A program made the translations under genes and the position numbers. Below are positions 7,928 to 16,405 of a stretch of DNA of 64,000 nt, piece after piece. The stretch is from Bacteroidota bacterium (GTDB lineage Bacteria; Bacteroidota; Bacteroidia; Flavobacteriales; Weeksellaceae), in contig JAEXAR010000020.1 in the NCBI GenBank assembly GCA_023394415.1, positions 8,835 to 72,834 of the forward strand. The letters run 5' to 3'. Position 1 is the stretch's first letter. Every line of letters begins with the position of its first letter. The notes beneath the pieces were generated by a model. It was not told the DNA's origin. It did not search any database and saw nothing but the letters and a program-made list of their open reading frames with translations.

Positions 7928-8480
7928 TATCGAAATCGTGGTTTTTGAGAAGTTCGGCGAGGACTTTTTTGGCGCGCATAATACGAACCTTCGTATTGGA
8001 AACGGATAAATTGAGTTCCTCAGAAATTTCTTTGATGCTTTTTTCTTCAAAAAATCGTAAACGTATGATTTCCTGATAATTATTATCCATACTTTCTACG
8101 ATTTTCTGGATTTTTTGTTGGTCTTCTTCTGAAATTAAAAGTTCTTCGGGAGATTTGGCAAATTGATTGCGAACATCATGTAGATCTTCAGTTGCATCTT
8201 CATTTTCACGACTTCTTTTTCTCCAAAAATCAATAATGGTATTTTGTGCAATCGTTAATATCCAAGTTTTAAATTGAAAATTAGGGTCGTATAAATCCAA
8301 TTTGCTTAAGACTTTTGAGAAAACATTCACCGTAATTTCATCGGCATCGTTTTCATCATTCACTTTTTTGAGCACAAATGAAAAAACATCCACCCAAAAA
8401 AGATTGATGAGCCTGGTTTGTGCTTTTTGATCTTTTCGGCTTGCTTGAAGAATGAGTTCTAAAAGTTGCTGTTCTTTCAT
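7920..8480 (-). CDS. ECF-type RNA polymerase sigma factor
   Basis: 186-residue sigma-70 family protein with region 2 (residues ~25-90, including NVFSKVLSKL and FKTWILTIAQN) and region 4 (~125-180, the LRFFEEKSIKEISEEL helix-turn-helix). No anti-sigma gene is recognisable beside it. The next gene downstream in the same direction (lipA) is separated by repeats, and upstream is a small lipoprotein gene 55 bp away. A -7-like box, TAATTTCG, lies just before its ATG, so it may have its own promoter. Confidence 0.92.
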   Translation of the reverse strand: MKEQQLLELILQASRKDQKAQTRLINLFWVDVFSFVLKKVNDENDADEITVNVFSKVLSKLDLYDPNFQFKTWILTIAQNTIIDFWRKRSRENEDATEDLHDVRNQFAKSPEELLISEEDQQKIQKIVESMDNNYQEIIRLRFFEEKSIKEISEELNLSVSNTKVRIMRAKKVLAELLKNHDFDTE

Positions 8481-8535
8481 CGTCGTGCGAAATTACGGAT
8501 TTTTGCACGATTTAAAAATTAATGAATTTTAGTCT

Positions 8536-8985
8536 TTATTTCGCTTTTAAACGGTAAATCGTATTTTCTAGTTTGAAAGAAGCGGTATTGTCTGAAATAA
8601 AGAATTCTGGTAACTTATCTGCGTTTTTATAGGTTGCTGTGGAATCTGTTTTGGTTTGTAAATAAAGCCAAGGAAAATCTTTTCCATTATCTGAAATCAC
8701 AACTACAGGTGTACCTTCTTCATCACTTCTGAATGTGATTTTAAAGGTTTTTCCTTCGCCTTCGTAAATGGCTTCATACTTTCCTTCTTTTTCAAAATTT
8801 GAAATGTTTCTTTGAAATGCGTTAAGTGAATCTGTAATAATTGTATCCGAAACCACAGAATCTACCGTAGTTGATACAATATTTCCTGTTGTATCTCCTA
8901 GGGTTTCTGTAAGTTCTTTTGATTGCTTTGTGCAACCTATAACTAAAACTACTGATAATAAAAGAGTTGAGATCGAGATTTTCAC
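8536..8985 (-). CDS. Small lipoprotein of unknown function
   Basis: 149 residues. The N-terminus is a lipoprotein signal ending VLVIGC (C18), followed by a Thr/Ser/Asp-rich linker and a compact domain from about residue 65 with YEGEGKTFKITFRSDEEG. The start codon appears to be GTG at 8985, because no in-frame ATG is suitable. It sits upstream of the ECF sigma factor on the same strand, 55 bp away, so co-transcription is possible. I do not recognise the family. Confidence 0.7.
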   Translation of the reverse strand: MKISISTLLLSVVLVIGCTKQSKELTETLGDTTGNIVSTTVDSVVSDTIITDSLNAFQRNISNFEKEGKYEAIYEGEGKTFKITFRSDEEGTPVVVISDNGKDFPWLYLQTKTDSTATYKNADKLPEFFISDNTASFKLENTIYRLKAK

Positions 8986-9084
8986 TTCATTTTTTTTATA
9001 ATGTTTTCAATTGTTGTTCCAACAGAAGTAAAAGTGGTTATATAATTTTTTCAAAAACTATCAATTTTAATGTCTCCGCCTTTT

Positions 9085-9238
9085 CCGCGTGAGTGATGGT
9101 AAGGGTGCGAGCAGTATGCAGCGCAGCGAAATACCGAAACGAAGTGCAGCCCTGAACAGCACGACCCGAGCGAATGTATGGTTTGTCGCGACGACGAAGG
9201 AGGAGCGTCGAAATAATGAGTGAGCGAGGGACACGCCC
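9085..9238. other. GC-rich, base-paired intergenic element upstream of tyrS
   Basis: A ~155-bp stretch clearly richer in GC than its surroundings. Possible pairings include an outer GCGTG (9087) with CACGC (9232), AGGG..TGC with GCAGCCCT, and CGACG with CGTCG around AAGGAGGAG. An open frame crosses it and joins tyrS, but the predicted peptide is Arg-rich and unlike any TyrS N-terminus. It ends just before the tyrS promoter. It could be an intergenic repeat or a structured RNA. Confidence 0.5.
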
Positions 9239-9256
9239 AAAATCAACCGAAAATAC

Positions 9257-9264
9257 TATCTTTG
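9257..9264 (+). promoter_or_regulatory. tyrS -7 box
   Basis: TATCTTTG (followed by C) is a good TAnnTTTG match, 20 bases before the chosen tyrS ATG at 9285. It supports that start over the longer open frame. Confidence 0.65.
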
Positions 9265-9284
9265 CACATCAAAATTTTGACGGA

Positions 9285-10580
9285 ATGAATGCTTTTATTG
9301 AAGAACTGAAATGGCGCGGACTGTATGCTGATATGATGCCCGGAACCGATGAACAACTTAATAAGGAAATTACAACGGCTTATATCGGCTTCGATCCTAC
9401 TGCAGACTCACTGCACATCGGAAGTTTGATACAGATAAAAATCTTGGCTCATTTTCAGCAGCACGGACACAAACCTATTGCTTTGGTTGGTGGCGCTACA
9501 GGAATGATTGGCGATCCTTCGGGAAAATCTTCAGAAAGAAATCTTTTGGATGAAGCCACGCTGAACCATTATGTAGATTGCCTAAAAGCGCAACTGTCTA
9601 AATTTATTGATTTTACAGGCGAAGGTGAAAACCGCGCAGAATTGGTAAATAACTACGACTGGATGAAGGACATCTCGTTCCTACAGTTTGCAAAAGACAT
9701 CGGAAAGCACATCACAGTGAATTATATGATGGCAAAAGACTCTGTGAAAAAACGTTTTTCCGGTGAAGAAGGTGTTGAAGGAATGAGTTTTACTGAATTT
9801 ACTTACCAACTTTTACAGGGATACGACTTTCTGCATCTTTACAAAGAGAAAAACGTGAAACTGCAAATGGGCGGTTCTGACCAATGGGGAAATATCACCA
9901 CCGGTACAGAACTGATACGCCGTAAAGTGCAGGGAGAAGCATTTGCTCTGACCGTTCCACTCATTACAAAAGCAGATGGTTCTAAGTTTGGAAAATCTGA
10001 AAGTGGTGAAAATTATTGGCTCGATGCGAAGAAAACTTCGCCTTATAAATTTTACCAATTTTGGCTGAATGCAACGGATGAAGATGCCGAGATATTTATT
10101 AAATTCTACACCTTCCTTGGTAAAGATGAGATTGATAACCTTATTGAAGAGCATAAAATTGCACCTCACGAAAGAAAATTGCAGAAGAAACTGGCTGAAG
10201 AAGTAACTGTTTGGGTTCATAACAGAGAAGAATATGAAAAAGCAGTGAAAGCCTCTGAAATTCTCTTCGGACGTTCTACTGCTGAAGATCTTGTAAAGCT
10301 TGATGAAGAATTATTCCTTGAGATTTTTGATGGTGTTCCGCAAATAGAAGCTGCAAAGGCTGAAATTGTTGGCGCCAACATCGTTGATCTTCTTTCAGAT
10401 AAGTCAGGGTTTCTGAAATCTAAAAGTGAGGCACAACGCGAGCTGAAAGGCAATGCCATTTCTGTAAATAAAGAAAAAGTAAACGACACTTTTACAACAC
10501 AGGAAAGCGATTTAATCGACGGTAAATTTCTTTTATTGCAAAAAGGAAAGAAAAATTACTTTATTGTAAAAACTATTTAA
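9285..10580 (+). CDS. tyrS: Tyrosyl-tRNA synthetase
   Basis: 431-residue class I synthetase that charges tRNA-Tyr. HIGS at residues 44-47 is the HIGH motif and KFGKS at 234-238 is the KMSKS motif. Tyrosine and ATP pocket motifs appear as YIGFDPTADSLHIG and QMGGSDQWGN. A C-terminal S4-like RNA-binding domain spans about 365-431. The ATG at 9285 restores the usual family length; the in-frame extension to 9174 lies in the GC-rich intergenic element. A terminator hairpin follows. Confidence 0.97.
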   Translation: MNAFIEELKWRGLYADMMPGTDEQLNKEITTAYIGFDPTADSLHIGSLIQIKILAHFQQHGHKPIALVGGATGMIGDPSGKSSERNLLDEATLNHYVDCLKAQLSKFIDFTGEGENRAELVNNYDWMKDISFLQFAKDIGKHITVNYMMAKDSVKKRFSGEEGVEGMSFTEFTYQLLQGYDFLHLYKEKNVKLQMGGSDQWGNITTGTELIRRKVQGEAFALTVPLITKADGSKFGKSESGENYWLDAKKTSPYKFYQFWLNATDEDAEIFIKFYTFLGKDEIDNLIEEHKIAPHERKLQKKLAEEVTVWVHNREEYEKAVKASEILFGRSTAEDLVKLDEELFLEIFDGVPQIEAAKAEIVGANIVDLLSDKSGFLKSKSEAQRELKGNAISVNKEKVNDTFTTQESDLIDGKFLLLQKGKKNYFIVKTI

Positions 10581-10605
10581 GTCATGAATAAAATTTGTTA
10601 AAAAT

Positions 10606-10624
10606 CCGGAAATTTCCGGCTTTT
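10606..10624 (+). terminator. tyrS terminator
   Basis: CCGGA / TCCGG stem in an A-rich left arm and T-rich right arm (AAAATCCGGAAATTTCCGG then CTTTT), 25 bp after the tyrS stop. Confidence 0.65.
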
Positions 10625-10649
10625 CTATTTAGAAAAGATTGAAAATCAC

Positions 10650-10657
10650 TAACTTTG
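10650..10657 (+). promoter_or_regulatory. Desaturase -7 box
   Basis: TAACTTTG matches TAnnTTTG, 21 bases before the desaturase ATG at 10679. Confidence 0.55.
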
Positions 10658-10678
10658 TAATATCTAATAAAAGTTTAA

Positions 10679-11434
10679 ATGGCAATAATAATTTTCATCA
10701 TAGTTCTGTGGTATTCAGGACTATTCTTTCAGACGTTTTTTCTTCACCGATACGCTGCGCATCAAAGTTTTACGATGTCTAAATTTGGAGAAAAGCTGTG
10801 TTATGTTTTAACGTGGATCACTCAGGGTTCCAATTACTTAAGCGCTTACGGTTATGGTGTAATGCACAGAATGCACCATGCTTTTGCTGATACCGAGAAA
10901 GATCCCCATTCTCCAAAATATGATCCTAATCCTTTAGCAATGATGTGGAGAACAAAAAATATCTACCAACAAATCAATAAACAGAAAATTGTGGTAGAAG
11001 AAAAATTCACCAAGAATGTTCCGCAATGGAAATCATTTGATCGTTTTGCGAGTTCTTGGGGTTCTAGATTAGGCTGGGGAGTGCTTTACACCTTGTTTTT
11101 CATCTTTTTTGCAGATCAATGGTGGCATTGGTTATTTTTGCCTGTAGCATATTTAATGGCGCCAATTCATGGGATGATTATCAATTGGTTTGGACACATT
11201 TACGGCTATGTGAATTTTAAAGTAAAAGATACTTCTAAAAATCTTTTTCATTTCGATTGGTTAATGCTGGGAGAAGGTTATCACAATAATCACCATAAAT
11301 ATGGAGGAAGAGCCAATTTTGGGGGTGTAAGATGGCACGAGATTGACGTGACGTATTTAATAATGTTGCTTCTTGAAAAATTCGGCTGGATAAAATTGAA
11401 CAGAGTTATAGCGACACCAAAACGAGAAATCTAA
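10679..11434 (+). CDS. Fatty acid (acyl-CoA) desaturase
   Basis: 251-residue integral membrane di-iron desaturase that puts a double bond into acyl chains. The three histidine boxes are HRYAAH (23-28), HRMHH (63-67) and HNNHH (202-206), with an additional HGMIINWFGH (164-173). Four hydrophobic segments lie around 2-20, 40-58, 133-150 and 152-170. It has its own promoter and terminator, so it is a single-gene unit, perhaps controlled by temperature or membrane state; no operator is recognised. Confidence 0.92.
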   Translation: MAIIIFIIVLWYSGLFFQTFFLHRYAAHQSFTMSKFGEKLCYVLTWITQGSNYLSAYGYGVMHRMHHAFADTEKDPHSPKYDPNPLAMMWRTKNIYQQINKQKIVVEEKFTKNVPQWKSFDRFASSWGSRLGWGVLYTLFFIFFADQWWHWLFLPVAYLMAPIHGMIINWFGHIYGYVNFKVKDTSKNLFHFDWLMLGEGYHNNHHKYGGRANFGGVRWHEIDVTYLIMLLLEKFGWIKLNRVIATPKREI

Positions 11435-11451
11435 AAAAATAAAATATTAAT

Positions 11452-11475
11452 AAATCCGGACAATTGTCCGGATTT
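11452..11475 (+). terminator. Desaturase terminator
   Basis: A perfect 24-bp palindrome (AAATCCGGAC / GTCCGGATTT with an AATT centre) followed by ATGTTTTT, 18 bp after the stop. Confidence 0.75.
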
Positions 11476-11536
11476 ATGTTTTTCAAACATGATTTAGAGT
11501 TCATAAATTCTCATTTTTATCATTAGAATTTTAATT

Positions 11537-11544
11537 TATCTTTG
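11537..11544 (+). promoter_or_regulatory. -7 box abutting the carboxylesterase start
   Basis: TATCTTTG, then only CTTT before the ATG at 11549. With the usual spacing from this box, transcription would begin at about the start codon, predicting a leaderless mRNA. Confidence 0.6.
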
Positions 11545-11548
11545 CTTT

Positions 11549-12187
11549 ATGGAATTACAATATCTGGTTCGTGAACCTCAAAATATCACATCCGAAACTC
11601 CAATACTGTTTATGATTCACGGATACGGAAGCAATGAAGAAGACTTGTTTTCTTTCGTTCCTACCCTTCCCGAAAATTGGTTGGTAGTAAGTTACCGTGC
11701 ACCAAGAAATACAGATTATGAAGGTTATTCGTGGTATGATATCGATTTTATGGATCAGGAAAAATTCATCAATAAAGAACAAGCAATCGAATCCTTAAAT
11801 GCACTTTTACATAGCATTGTGGATGTAAGAAAAAGATATGGCATCACAACTGGAGCAAACCATTTGTGCGGCTTTAGTCAGGGTGGAATCCTAAGCTATG
11901 CTTTAGCGCTTAAAAACCCTCATCTGTTTTCGAAAATAGCGTGTTTAAGTTGCTATCCTGAGCCTAAAATTATGGGTGATATTGTGAAAGACAAGAAGAA
12001 GCTGGAGCATCTTCGTTTCTTCATTTCGCACGGCAATGATGACGCAATTATCCCTTTAGAATGGGGCCGAAAAGCAGCAGATTTATTATATGATTTGGGT
12101 TGTTACTTCACATTCAGAGAGTATGTGAGTGGACACGGCGTTAACCAGAAAAACTATATGGATTTGATGGATTTCTTCAGCAAATAA
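11549..12187 (+). CDS. Phospholipase/carboxylesterase family hydrolase
   Basis: 212-residue cytoplasmic alpha/beta hydrolase. The oxyanion segment HGYGSNEEDL (24-33), the nucleophile S110 in GFSQGG, the acid at D164/D165 in HGNDDAIIP and H196 in SGHGVN make a complete triad. The family hydrolyses short acyl esters or lysophospholipids; the substrate here is unknown. It ends one base before the convergent Lrp gene. It has a promoter with almost no leader. Confidence 0.88.
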   Translation: MELQYLVREPQNITSETPILFMIHGYGSNEEDLFSFVPTLPENWLVVSYRAPRNTDYEGYSWYDIDFMDQEKFINKEQAIESLNALLHSIVDVRKRYGITTGANHLCGFSQGGILSYALALKNPHLFSKIACLSCYPEPKIMGDIVKDKKKLEHLRFFISHGNDDAIIPLEWGRKAADLLYDLGCYFTFREYVSGHGVNQKNYMDLMDFFSK

Positions 12188-12649
12188 TCAGTCTGTAGAA
12201 ATTACCGTTGTATGTTTTACTTCCTTTATAGAAAATGAGCTTTGTGTACTCGCAATGTTCTGTAAATTTGTCAGTTTGGTTACCATAAATTCCCGATAAT
12301 CTTTAATATCCTTAACGCAGATTTTCAAAATATAATCGTAATCTCCACTCACATGGAAGCATTCTAAAACTTCTGGGAACGCTACAATCTCTTTTTCAAA
12401 CTGGGTGATATATTCTTTGCGGTGTTGTAAAAGTTTTACGTGGCAAAGCACTATGAAATCTTTATGAACTTTCTGTTTATCGATAAGAGCCACATATTTC
12501 TCGATAACATTCTGTTTCTCCAGTTTTTTAATTCTCTCAAAAACTGCAGTGACCGATAAATCGAGCTCATTGGCAAGTTCTTTCGTGGTTTTTTTAGAGT
12601 CGGTTTGCAATAAAAAAAGCAATTTTCTATCCTTTTCGTCAAGTTGCAT
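12188..12649 (-). CDS. Lrp/AsnC family transcriptional regulator
   Basis: 153-residue feast/famine regulator with an N-terminal winged helix-turn-helix (residues ~5-55, LANELDLSVTAVFERIKKLE) and a C-terminal RAM ligand domain (~65-145, including CFHVSGDYDYILKI). It is divergent from the PLP-dependent methionine gamma-lyase-like gene, sharing a 155-bp intergenic region, the usual arrangement for an Lrp protein and its amino-acid-responsive target. The likely ligand is methionine or a related amino acid (inference). Confidence 0.93.
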   Translation of the reverse strand: MQLDEKDRKLLFLLQTDSKKTTKELANELDLSVTAVFERIKKLEKQNVIEKYVALIDKQKVHKDFIVLCHVKLLQHRKEYITQFEKEIVAFPEVLECFHVSGDYDYILKICVKDIKDYREFMVTKLTNLQNIASTQSSFSIKEVKHTTVISTD

Positions 12650-12684
12650 CAGAAATATTTTTGGTGAATGAGAAATACACCTTG

Positions 12685-12692
12685 CAAATTTA
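12685..12692 (-). promoter_or_regulatory. Lrp gene -7 box
   Basis: TAAATTTG on the minus strand, 35 bases before the regulator's ATG, in the shared region with the divergent gene. Confidence 0.5.
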
Positions 12693-12804
12693 GATTAATA
12701 TTCAAAAAATCATTTAAAATTTAAATTTATTTTCTAAAAATCACCAAGATTATTGTATTAAAGTCGATTTATTCTGATTTTTAAGAAACAAAAATTAAAG
12801 AAAA

Positions 12805-14007
12805 ATGGAAGATTTTAACGCAGCAAACCACATTCAGGATTTACAATATTTTGGTGAATTTGGAGGTGTCAACCCTTCAATTTCTGACAGTTCAACCTAC
12901 ACATTTCTTTCAGCAAAAAAAATGTTTGACACGTTTGAAGGCAATGCTGAAGGCTGTTATCTATATTCGCGTCATTCTTCGCCCAGCAATCTTTATTTAT
13001 CGGCAGCTTTGGCAAAAATGGAAGGTACGGAAAGTGCAAATGTTACCGCTTCAGGAATGGGTGCTATTACTTCTACTCTTCTTCAATTGTGCAAAAGTGG
13101 TGATCACATTATCTCTAGCAGAACAATTTATGGAGGCACTTACGCTTTTATGAAAAATTTTCTTCCCGGTTTCAAGATCGAAACCTCATTTGTGGATATA
13201 ACCGATTTACAAAAGGTTGAAGACGCCATTAATGCAAACACAAAAGTGATTTACAGCGAAACCGTTAGCAATCCTCTTCTAGAAATTGCAGATTTAAAGG
13301 AACTATCGAAAATTGCAAAAAAACACAATCTGAAATTGGTGGTTGATAATACTTTTTCACCACTTACAGTTTCTCCACAACTTTTAGGCGCTGATGTTAC
13401 CATTCATTCACTTACCAAATTCATCAATGGAAGCAGTGATACCGTTGGAGGTGTGGTATGTGGCACTCAAGAACTGATCAATGATTTGAAAGATGTGAAT
13501 TCCGGAGCATGTATGTTGTTGGGACCAACAATGGACAGCCTTCGTGCAGCAAGTATTCTGAAAAATTTGAGAACACTTCATATCAGGATGAAAAAACATA
13601 GTGAAAACGCACAATTTTTGGCAGAAAAATGGGAACAGGACGGCCTTAAGCTGAAATATCCCGGATTAAAAAGTCATCCACAACACGAATTGTACAAAAC
13701 TATGATTCACCAAGAATATGGTTTTGGAGGTTTAATCGCTTTAGATGTAGAAACTGTAGAAAAGGCTAATGAACTGATTGAAATGATGCAGAATGAAAAC
13801 CTCGGTTATCTTGCGGTAAGTTTAGGATTTTACAAAACACTATTTTCAGCTTCTGGAACCTCAACCTCATCAGAAATTCCGGAAGATGAACAAAAAGAAA
13901 TGGGACTTTCGCCGGGTTTAATACGCTTTTCCATTGGTTTAGATCACGATATTGAACGAACTTACCAGAAAATGAAATCTTGTATGAAAAAAGTGGGTGT
14001 ACTTTAA
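12805..14007 (+). CDS. PLP-dependent trans-sulfuration enzyme (methionine gamma-lyase-like)
   Basis: 400-residue fold type I PLP enzyme of the Cys/Met metabolism family. The cofactor lysine is K205 in HSLTKFINGSSD; other family landmarks are YSRHSSPS (54-61), ASGMGAITS (82-90), the Tyr in YGGTY and VVDNTFSP. The family includes methionine gamma-lyase, cystathionine gamma-synthase and beta-lyases, and residues alone do not decide the reaction. The divergent Lrp gene makes amino-acid catabolism (methionine gamma-lyase) the best guess. A weak terminator follows. Confidence 0.88.
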   Translation: MEDFNAANHIQDLQYFGEFGGVNPSISDSSTYTFLSAKKMFDTFEGNAEGCYLYSRHSSPSNLYLSAALAKMEGTESANVTASGMGAITSTLLQLCKSGDHIISSRTIYGGTYAFMKNFLPGFKIETSFVDITDLQKVEDAINANTKVIYSETVSNPLLEIADLKELSKIAKKHNLKLVVDNTFSPLTVSPQLLGADVTIHSLTKFINGSSDTVGGVVCGTQELINDLKDVNSGACMLLGPTMDSLRAASILKNLRTLHIRMKKHSENAQFLAEKWEQDGLKLKYPGLKSHPQHELYKTMIHQEYGFGGLIALDVETVEKANELIEMMQNENLGYLAVSLGFYKTLFSASGTSTSSEIPEDEQKEMGLSPGLIRFSIGLDHDIERTYQKMKSCMKKVGVL

Positions 14008-14056
14008 ATAAAACTTTGTACTAAACTAAATTGACTTTCATTTTACTTTTTATAGC

Positions 14057-14087
14057 AGAAGAGGCTTCCGAATTGGGAGTCTTTTCT
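14057..14087 (+). terminator. Probable terminator after the PLP enzyme
   Basis: AGGCTTCC pairs with GGGAGTCT (with G-T pairs) around GAATT, followed by TTTCTTATTTTT. It ends just before the next ATG. Confidence 0.55.
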
Positions 14088-14099
14088 TATTTTTAGGGT

Positions 14100-14924
14100 A
14101 TGAAAAATTCTATTCTTCTTTTCGTTTTTCTATTTGTTTTGAATGTTAATGCACAGGAAAAACCTTCCACAGCAGAGGCTAATGTTAAAATTATTTCCGA
14201 TCATTTTGAGATGCCTCAGTTGGAACGAAATCGAAGAATTTGGATTTACCTTCCTCCTGATTATGAAACTTCAAGGAAGAAATACCCTGTGATGTATCTT
14301 CACGACGGGCAAAACCTTTTCGATGACCGCACTTCCTATGCAGGAGAATGGCAGATTGATGAAAGCCTGAACCGAATTTTTGCTCAAAATAAAGAAAGTG
14401 CCATCATTGTTGGAATTGACAATGGTGGAGAAAAACGTATTGAGGAACTCTCACCTTTCAAAAATGAAAAATACGGCGGTGGAAACGGTGAAAATTATAT
14501 GAAATTTATCGTAGAAACTTTGAAACCTTATATCGATAAAAACTACCGTACAAAATCTTGTAGAAAATATACCACACTTGGAGGAAGTTCGCTTGGCGCA
14601 CTGATTTCTGTTTACGGTGGTGTAAAACATCCTGAAACATTCGGAAATATATTGGCGTTTAGTAATGCATTCTGGTTTAATGCAAAAGAACTGAATGATT
14701 ATATCCGAAATACAAATAGCAATCTTAAAAGACAAAAATACTATTTCGTGCAAGGCAAACACGAATCTGAAGATATGGATGAACAGACTTTGAAAGTCAT
14801 CAACAATTTGAAATTGAGAAAAGTAAAAGCGAAAAACATCTACAACCGCTCCGATGAAGATGGAAAACATAATGAAATGTACTGGCGTAGGGAGTTTCCG
14901 GGAGCTTTTTTGTGGTTAAATTGA
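14100..14924 (+). CDS. Exported esterase (esterase D / Fes-like, alpha/beta hydrolase)
   Basis: 274 residues with a cleavable signal peptide (about 1-19, LFVLNVNAQ) followed by an esterase D family domain. RRIWIYLPPDYE, PVMYLHDGQNLF and the nucleophile serine in GGSSLGAL are typical; the catalytic histidine is in the C-terminal KHNEMYWRREFP. Members act on siderophore esters, acetylxylan or S-formylglutathione; the periplasmic location argues against the last. The neighbours give no substrate clue. Confidence 0.85.
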   Translation: MKNSILLFVFLFVLNVNAQEKPSTAEANVKIISDHFEMPQLERNRRIWIYLPPDYETSRKKYPVMYLHDGQNLFDDRTSYAGEWQIDESLNRIFAQNKESAIIVGIDNGGEKRIEELSPFKNEKYGGGNGENYMKFIVETLKPYIDKNYRTKSCRKYTTLGGSSLGALISVYGGVKHPETFGNILAFSNAFWFNAKELNDYIRNTNSNLKRQKYYFVQGKHESEDMDEQTLKVINNLKLRKVKAKNIYNRSDEDGKHNEMYWRREFPGAFLWLN

Positions 14925-15052
14925 TTATTTCCCGAAGATTAGATTGTGATTATAAATCGGATGTGACAAACCTAAATTTTTACTTTAAATTCTTTTGAGA
15001 TTGTTTCGTTAGTTCTTTGTACTTCACTCCTTCAAATGACCTATTGTTTTAC

Positions 15053-15133
15053 TAGCCCTGATTGAAGCGGAAATACTTTTGCTTTTTTTCACATAAGGAA
15101 AAGCAAAAGATTGCAGTGGAAAGCAGGTTCCCG
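15053..15133. repeat. Flavobacterial TAGCCCTGATTGAAGCGG hairpin element
   Basis: Two constant-looking arms (AGCCCTGATTGAAGCGG on the left; TTGCAGTGGAAAGCAGG on the right) frame an 11-bp perfect stem CTTTTGCTTTT (15076-15086) / AAAAGCAAAAG (15099-15109). It sits between the convergent esterase and purE genes. From memory, the two arms recur in many Bacteroidota genomes with different stems; that cannot be tested here. Confidence 0.6.
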
Positions 15134-15149
15134 GCTTCAAAACAATTAT

Positions 15150-15650
15150 TTAATCGTAAGAATTCGGATGGCTTTTCCTAATTTCCTCCACCGTTCCCAA
15201 AACTTTGTCTTTTAAGGTATCCTGATATTTTTGGAGTTTCGTTGACACATTTTCATCAGCGCTTCCGATGATTTTTGCGGCTAAAATTCCGGCGTTTGTC
15301 GCACCGTTCAGAGCAACGGTCGCTACGGGAATTCCCGAAGGCATTTGCAAAATTGATAAAACAGAATCCCAACCGTCGATAGAATTCGATGATAAAATCG
15401 GAACTCCGATTACGGGTAACGTTGTGCAACTTGCAACCATTCCCGGGAGATGTGCAGCACCTCCTGCTCCTGCAATAATGACTTTCAAGCCACGATCTTT
15501 GGCAGTTTTAGCATAATCAAACATTCGTTCGGGTGTTCGATGCGCTGATACAACTGTGAGTTCGTAAGGGATTTCAAGAGTTTTCAGGAAGTCTGCCGCT
15601 TGTTGCATAATTGCCAAATCGCTTTGGCTGCCCATAATAATTCCGACCAT
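15150..15650 (-). CDS. purE: N5-carboxyaminoimidazole ribonucleotide mutase
   Basis: 166-residue PurE, which moves the carboxylate of N5-CAIR to give CAIR in purine synthesis. IMGSQSDLAIM (residues ~5-15), SAHRTPERM and GAGGAAHLPGM are the class I PurE signatures. Its partner purK is on the same strand ~1.7 kb upstream, separated by an opposite-strand transporter gene and a transporter remnant. It therefore needs its own promoter; TATCTTTA is visible 20-30 bases before the ATG. Confidence 0.96.
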   Translation of the reverse strand: MVGIIMGSQSDLAIMQQAADFLKTLEIPYELTVVSAHRTPERMFDYAKTAKDRGLKVIIAGAGGAAHLPGMVASCTTLPVIGVPILSSNSIDGWDSVLSILQMPSGIPVATVALNGATNAGILAAKIIGSADENVSTKLQKYQDTLKDKVLGTVEEIRKSHPNSYD

Positions 15651-15721
15651 TTTACTTTTTATTTATTCTTGTAAAGATAGGAAAATTATGACTGTTTGAT
15701 GGAGACATCCCATGTGAAAAG

Positions 15722-15785
15722 TTAAACGCAAAGGCACAAACCGCTTTTTAATTGGGAAAATTCAAAATTACGGCGCAAAGACACT
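15722..15785 (-). repeat. Degenerate CTTTGCG element upstream of purE
   Basis: AAACGCAAAGGCACAAA and, ~40 bases on, CGGCGCAAAGACAC. It has the same orientation relative to the downstream minus-strand gene as the better copies near 7787, 22452, 24662 and 30757, but no clear hairpin. The rest of 15786-16026 shows nothing I can identify. Confidence 0.45.
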
Positions 15786-16026
15786 TCGCTTTATTTTAAT
15801 CAAAAAAATTATTTTTCAATTTGGACAAAGTCAAAAACCTTCCGCCTTAAAAACATGAAATTTTCAATTTCAAAAACTTTTTTGGGTCTTTGCTTTAAAA
15901 AAAAATCAAAAATTATAGATGAATTAAATTTTAAGAATCGGTAAAGTTGCGCTTCCGCCTTTGTTTACGGTGATTTAATTGCTTAGATTCGTTCCATATT
16001 TCAGAGGATTTGTGAAGACTGATATC

Positions 16027-16405
16027 ATGCTGAACAAAATCTTTAACACCTACAAAACCGCTTTCAGTGATTTGAGCCGCAAAAACTGGCTCCTTTCATT
16101 TGTGATGCTTATCAACAGAATGGGAACAATGGCAGAGTTTTCATGAGTGTTTACGTCACGCAGTCATTACACAGAAGTCTTTCTGATGCAGGTTTGGTGA
16201 TTGCACTTTTTGAAGCCGGAGCTGTTGTGGGTTCTTTAAGTGGCGGAATTCTGATGAAAAAAATTGGTTTAGGACGACACAGATTTCCACAAGTATAGTA
16301 ACCGGAATTTTGTACATCATCTGTTTGATTTGTGCTTTTTTAGCCCGAAATTTATTCTCTGAAATGAATGCTGAAAAAAAATTGAAAACTGATGAAAGAC
16401 GCTAA
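16027..16405 (+). pseudogene. MFS transporter remnant (frameshifted, internally deleted)
   Basis: Three reading frames, read in order, give one transporter: MLNKIFNTYKTAFSDLSRKN (from 16027); then, after a shift near 16140, FMSVYVTQSLHRSLSDAG and ALFEAGAVVGSLSGGILMKK; then, after a shift near 16285, SIVTGILYIICLICAFL and a tail ending ERR* at 16405. About 115 residues remain of a family normally ~400 long, so most membrane helices are gone. The remnant's stop overlaps the EamA start by ~14 bp, so the two probably formed an operon before the decay. Confidence 0.8.

Noticed and set aside
9174..9284. In-frame N-terminal extension of tyrS by 37 codons
   Set aside because: It lies in the GC-rich intergenic block, is Arg/Ser-rich and unlike TyrS, and the TATCTTTG promoter box lies inside it, just before the internal ATG.
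9813..10220. 135-codon minus-strand ORF inside tyrS
   Set aside because: Shadow of tyrS, with no family resemblance.
14451..14870. 139-codon minus-strand ORF opposite the esterase
   Set aside because: Phe/Ile-rich antisense frame typical of AT-rich genes; the esterase is clearly coding.
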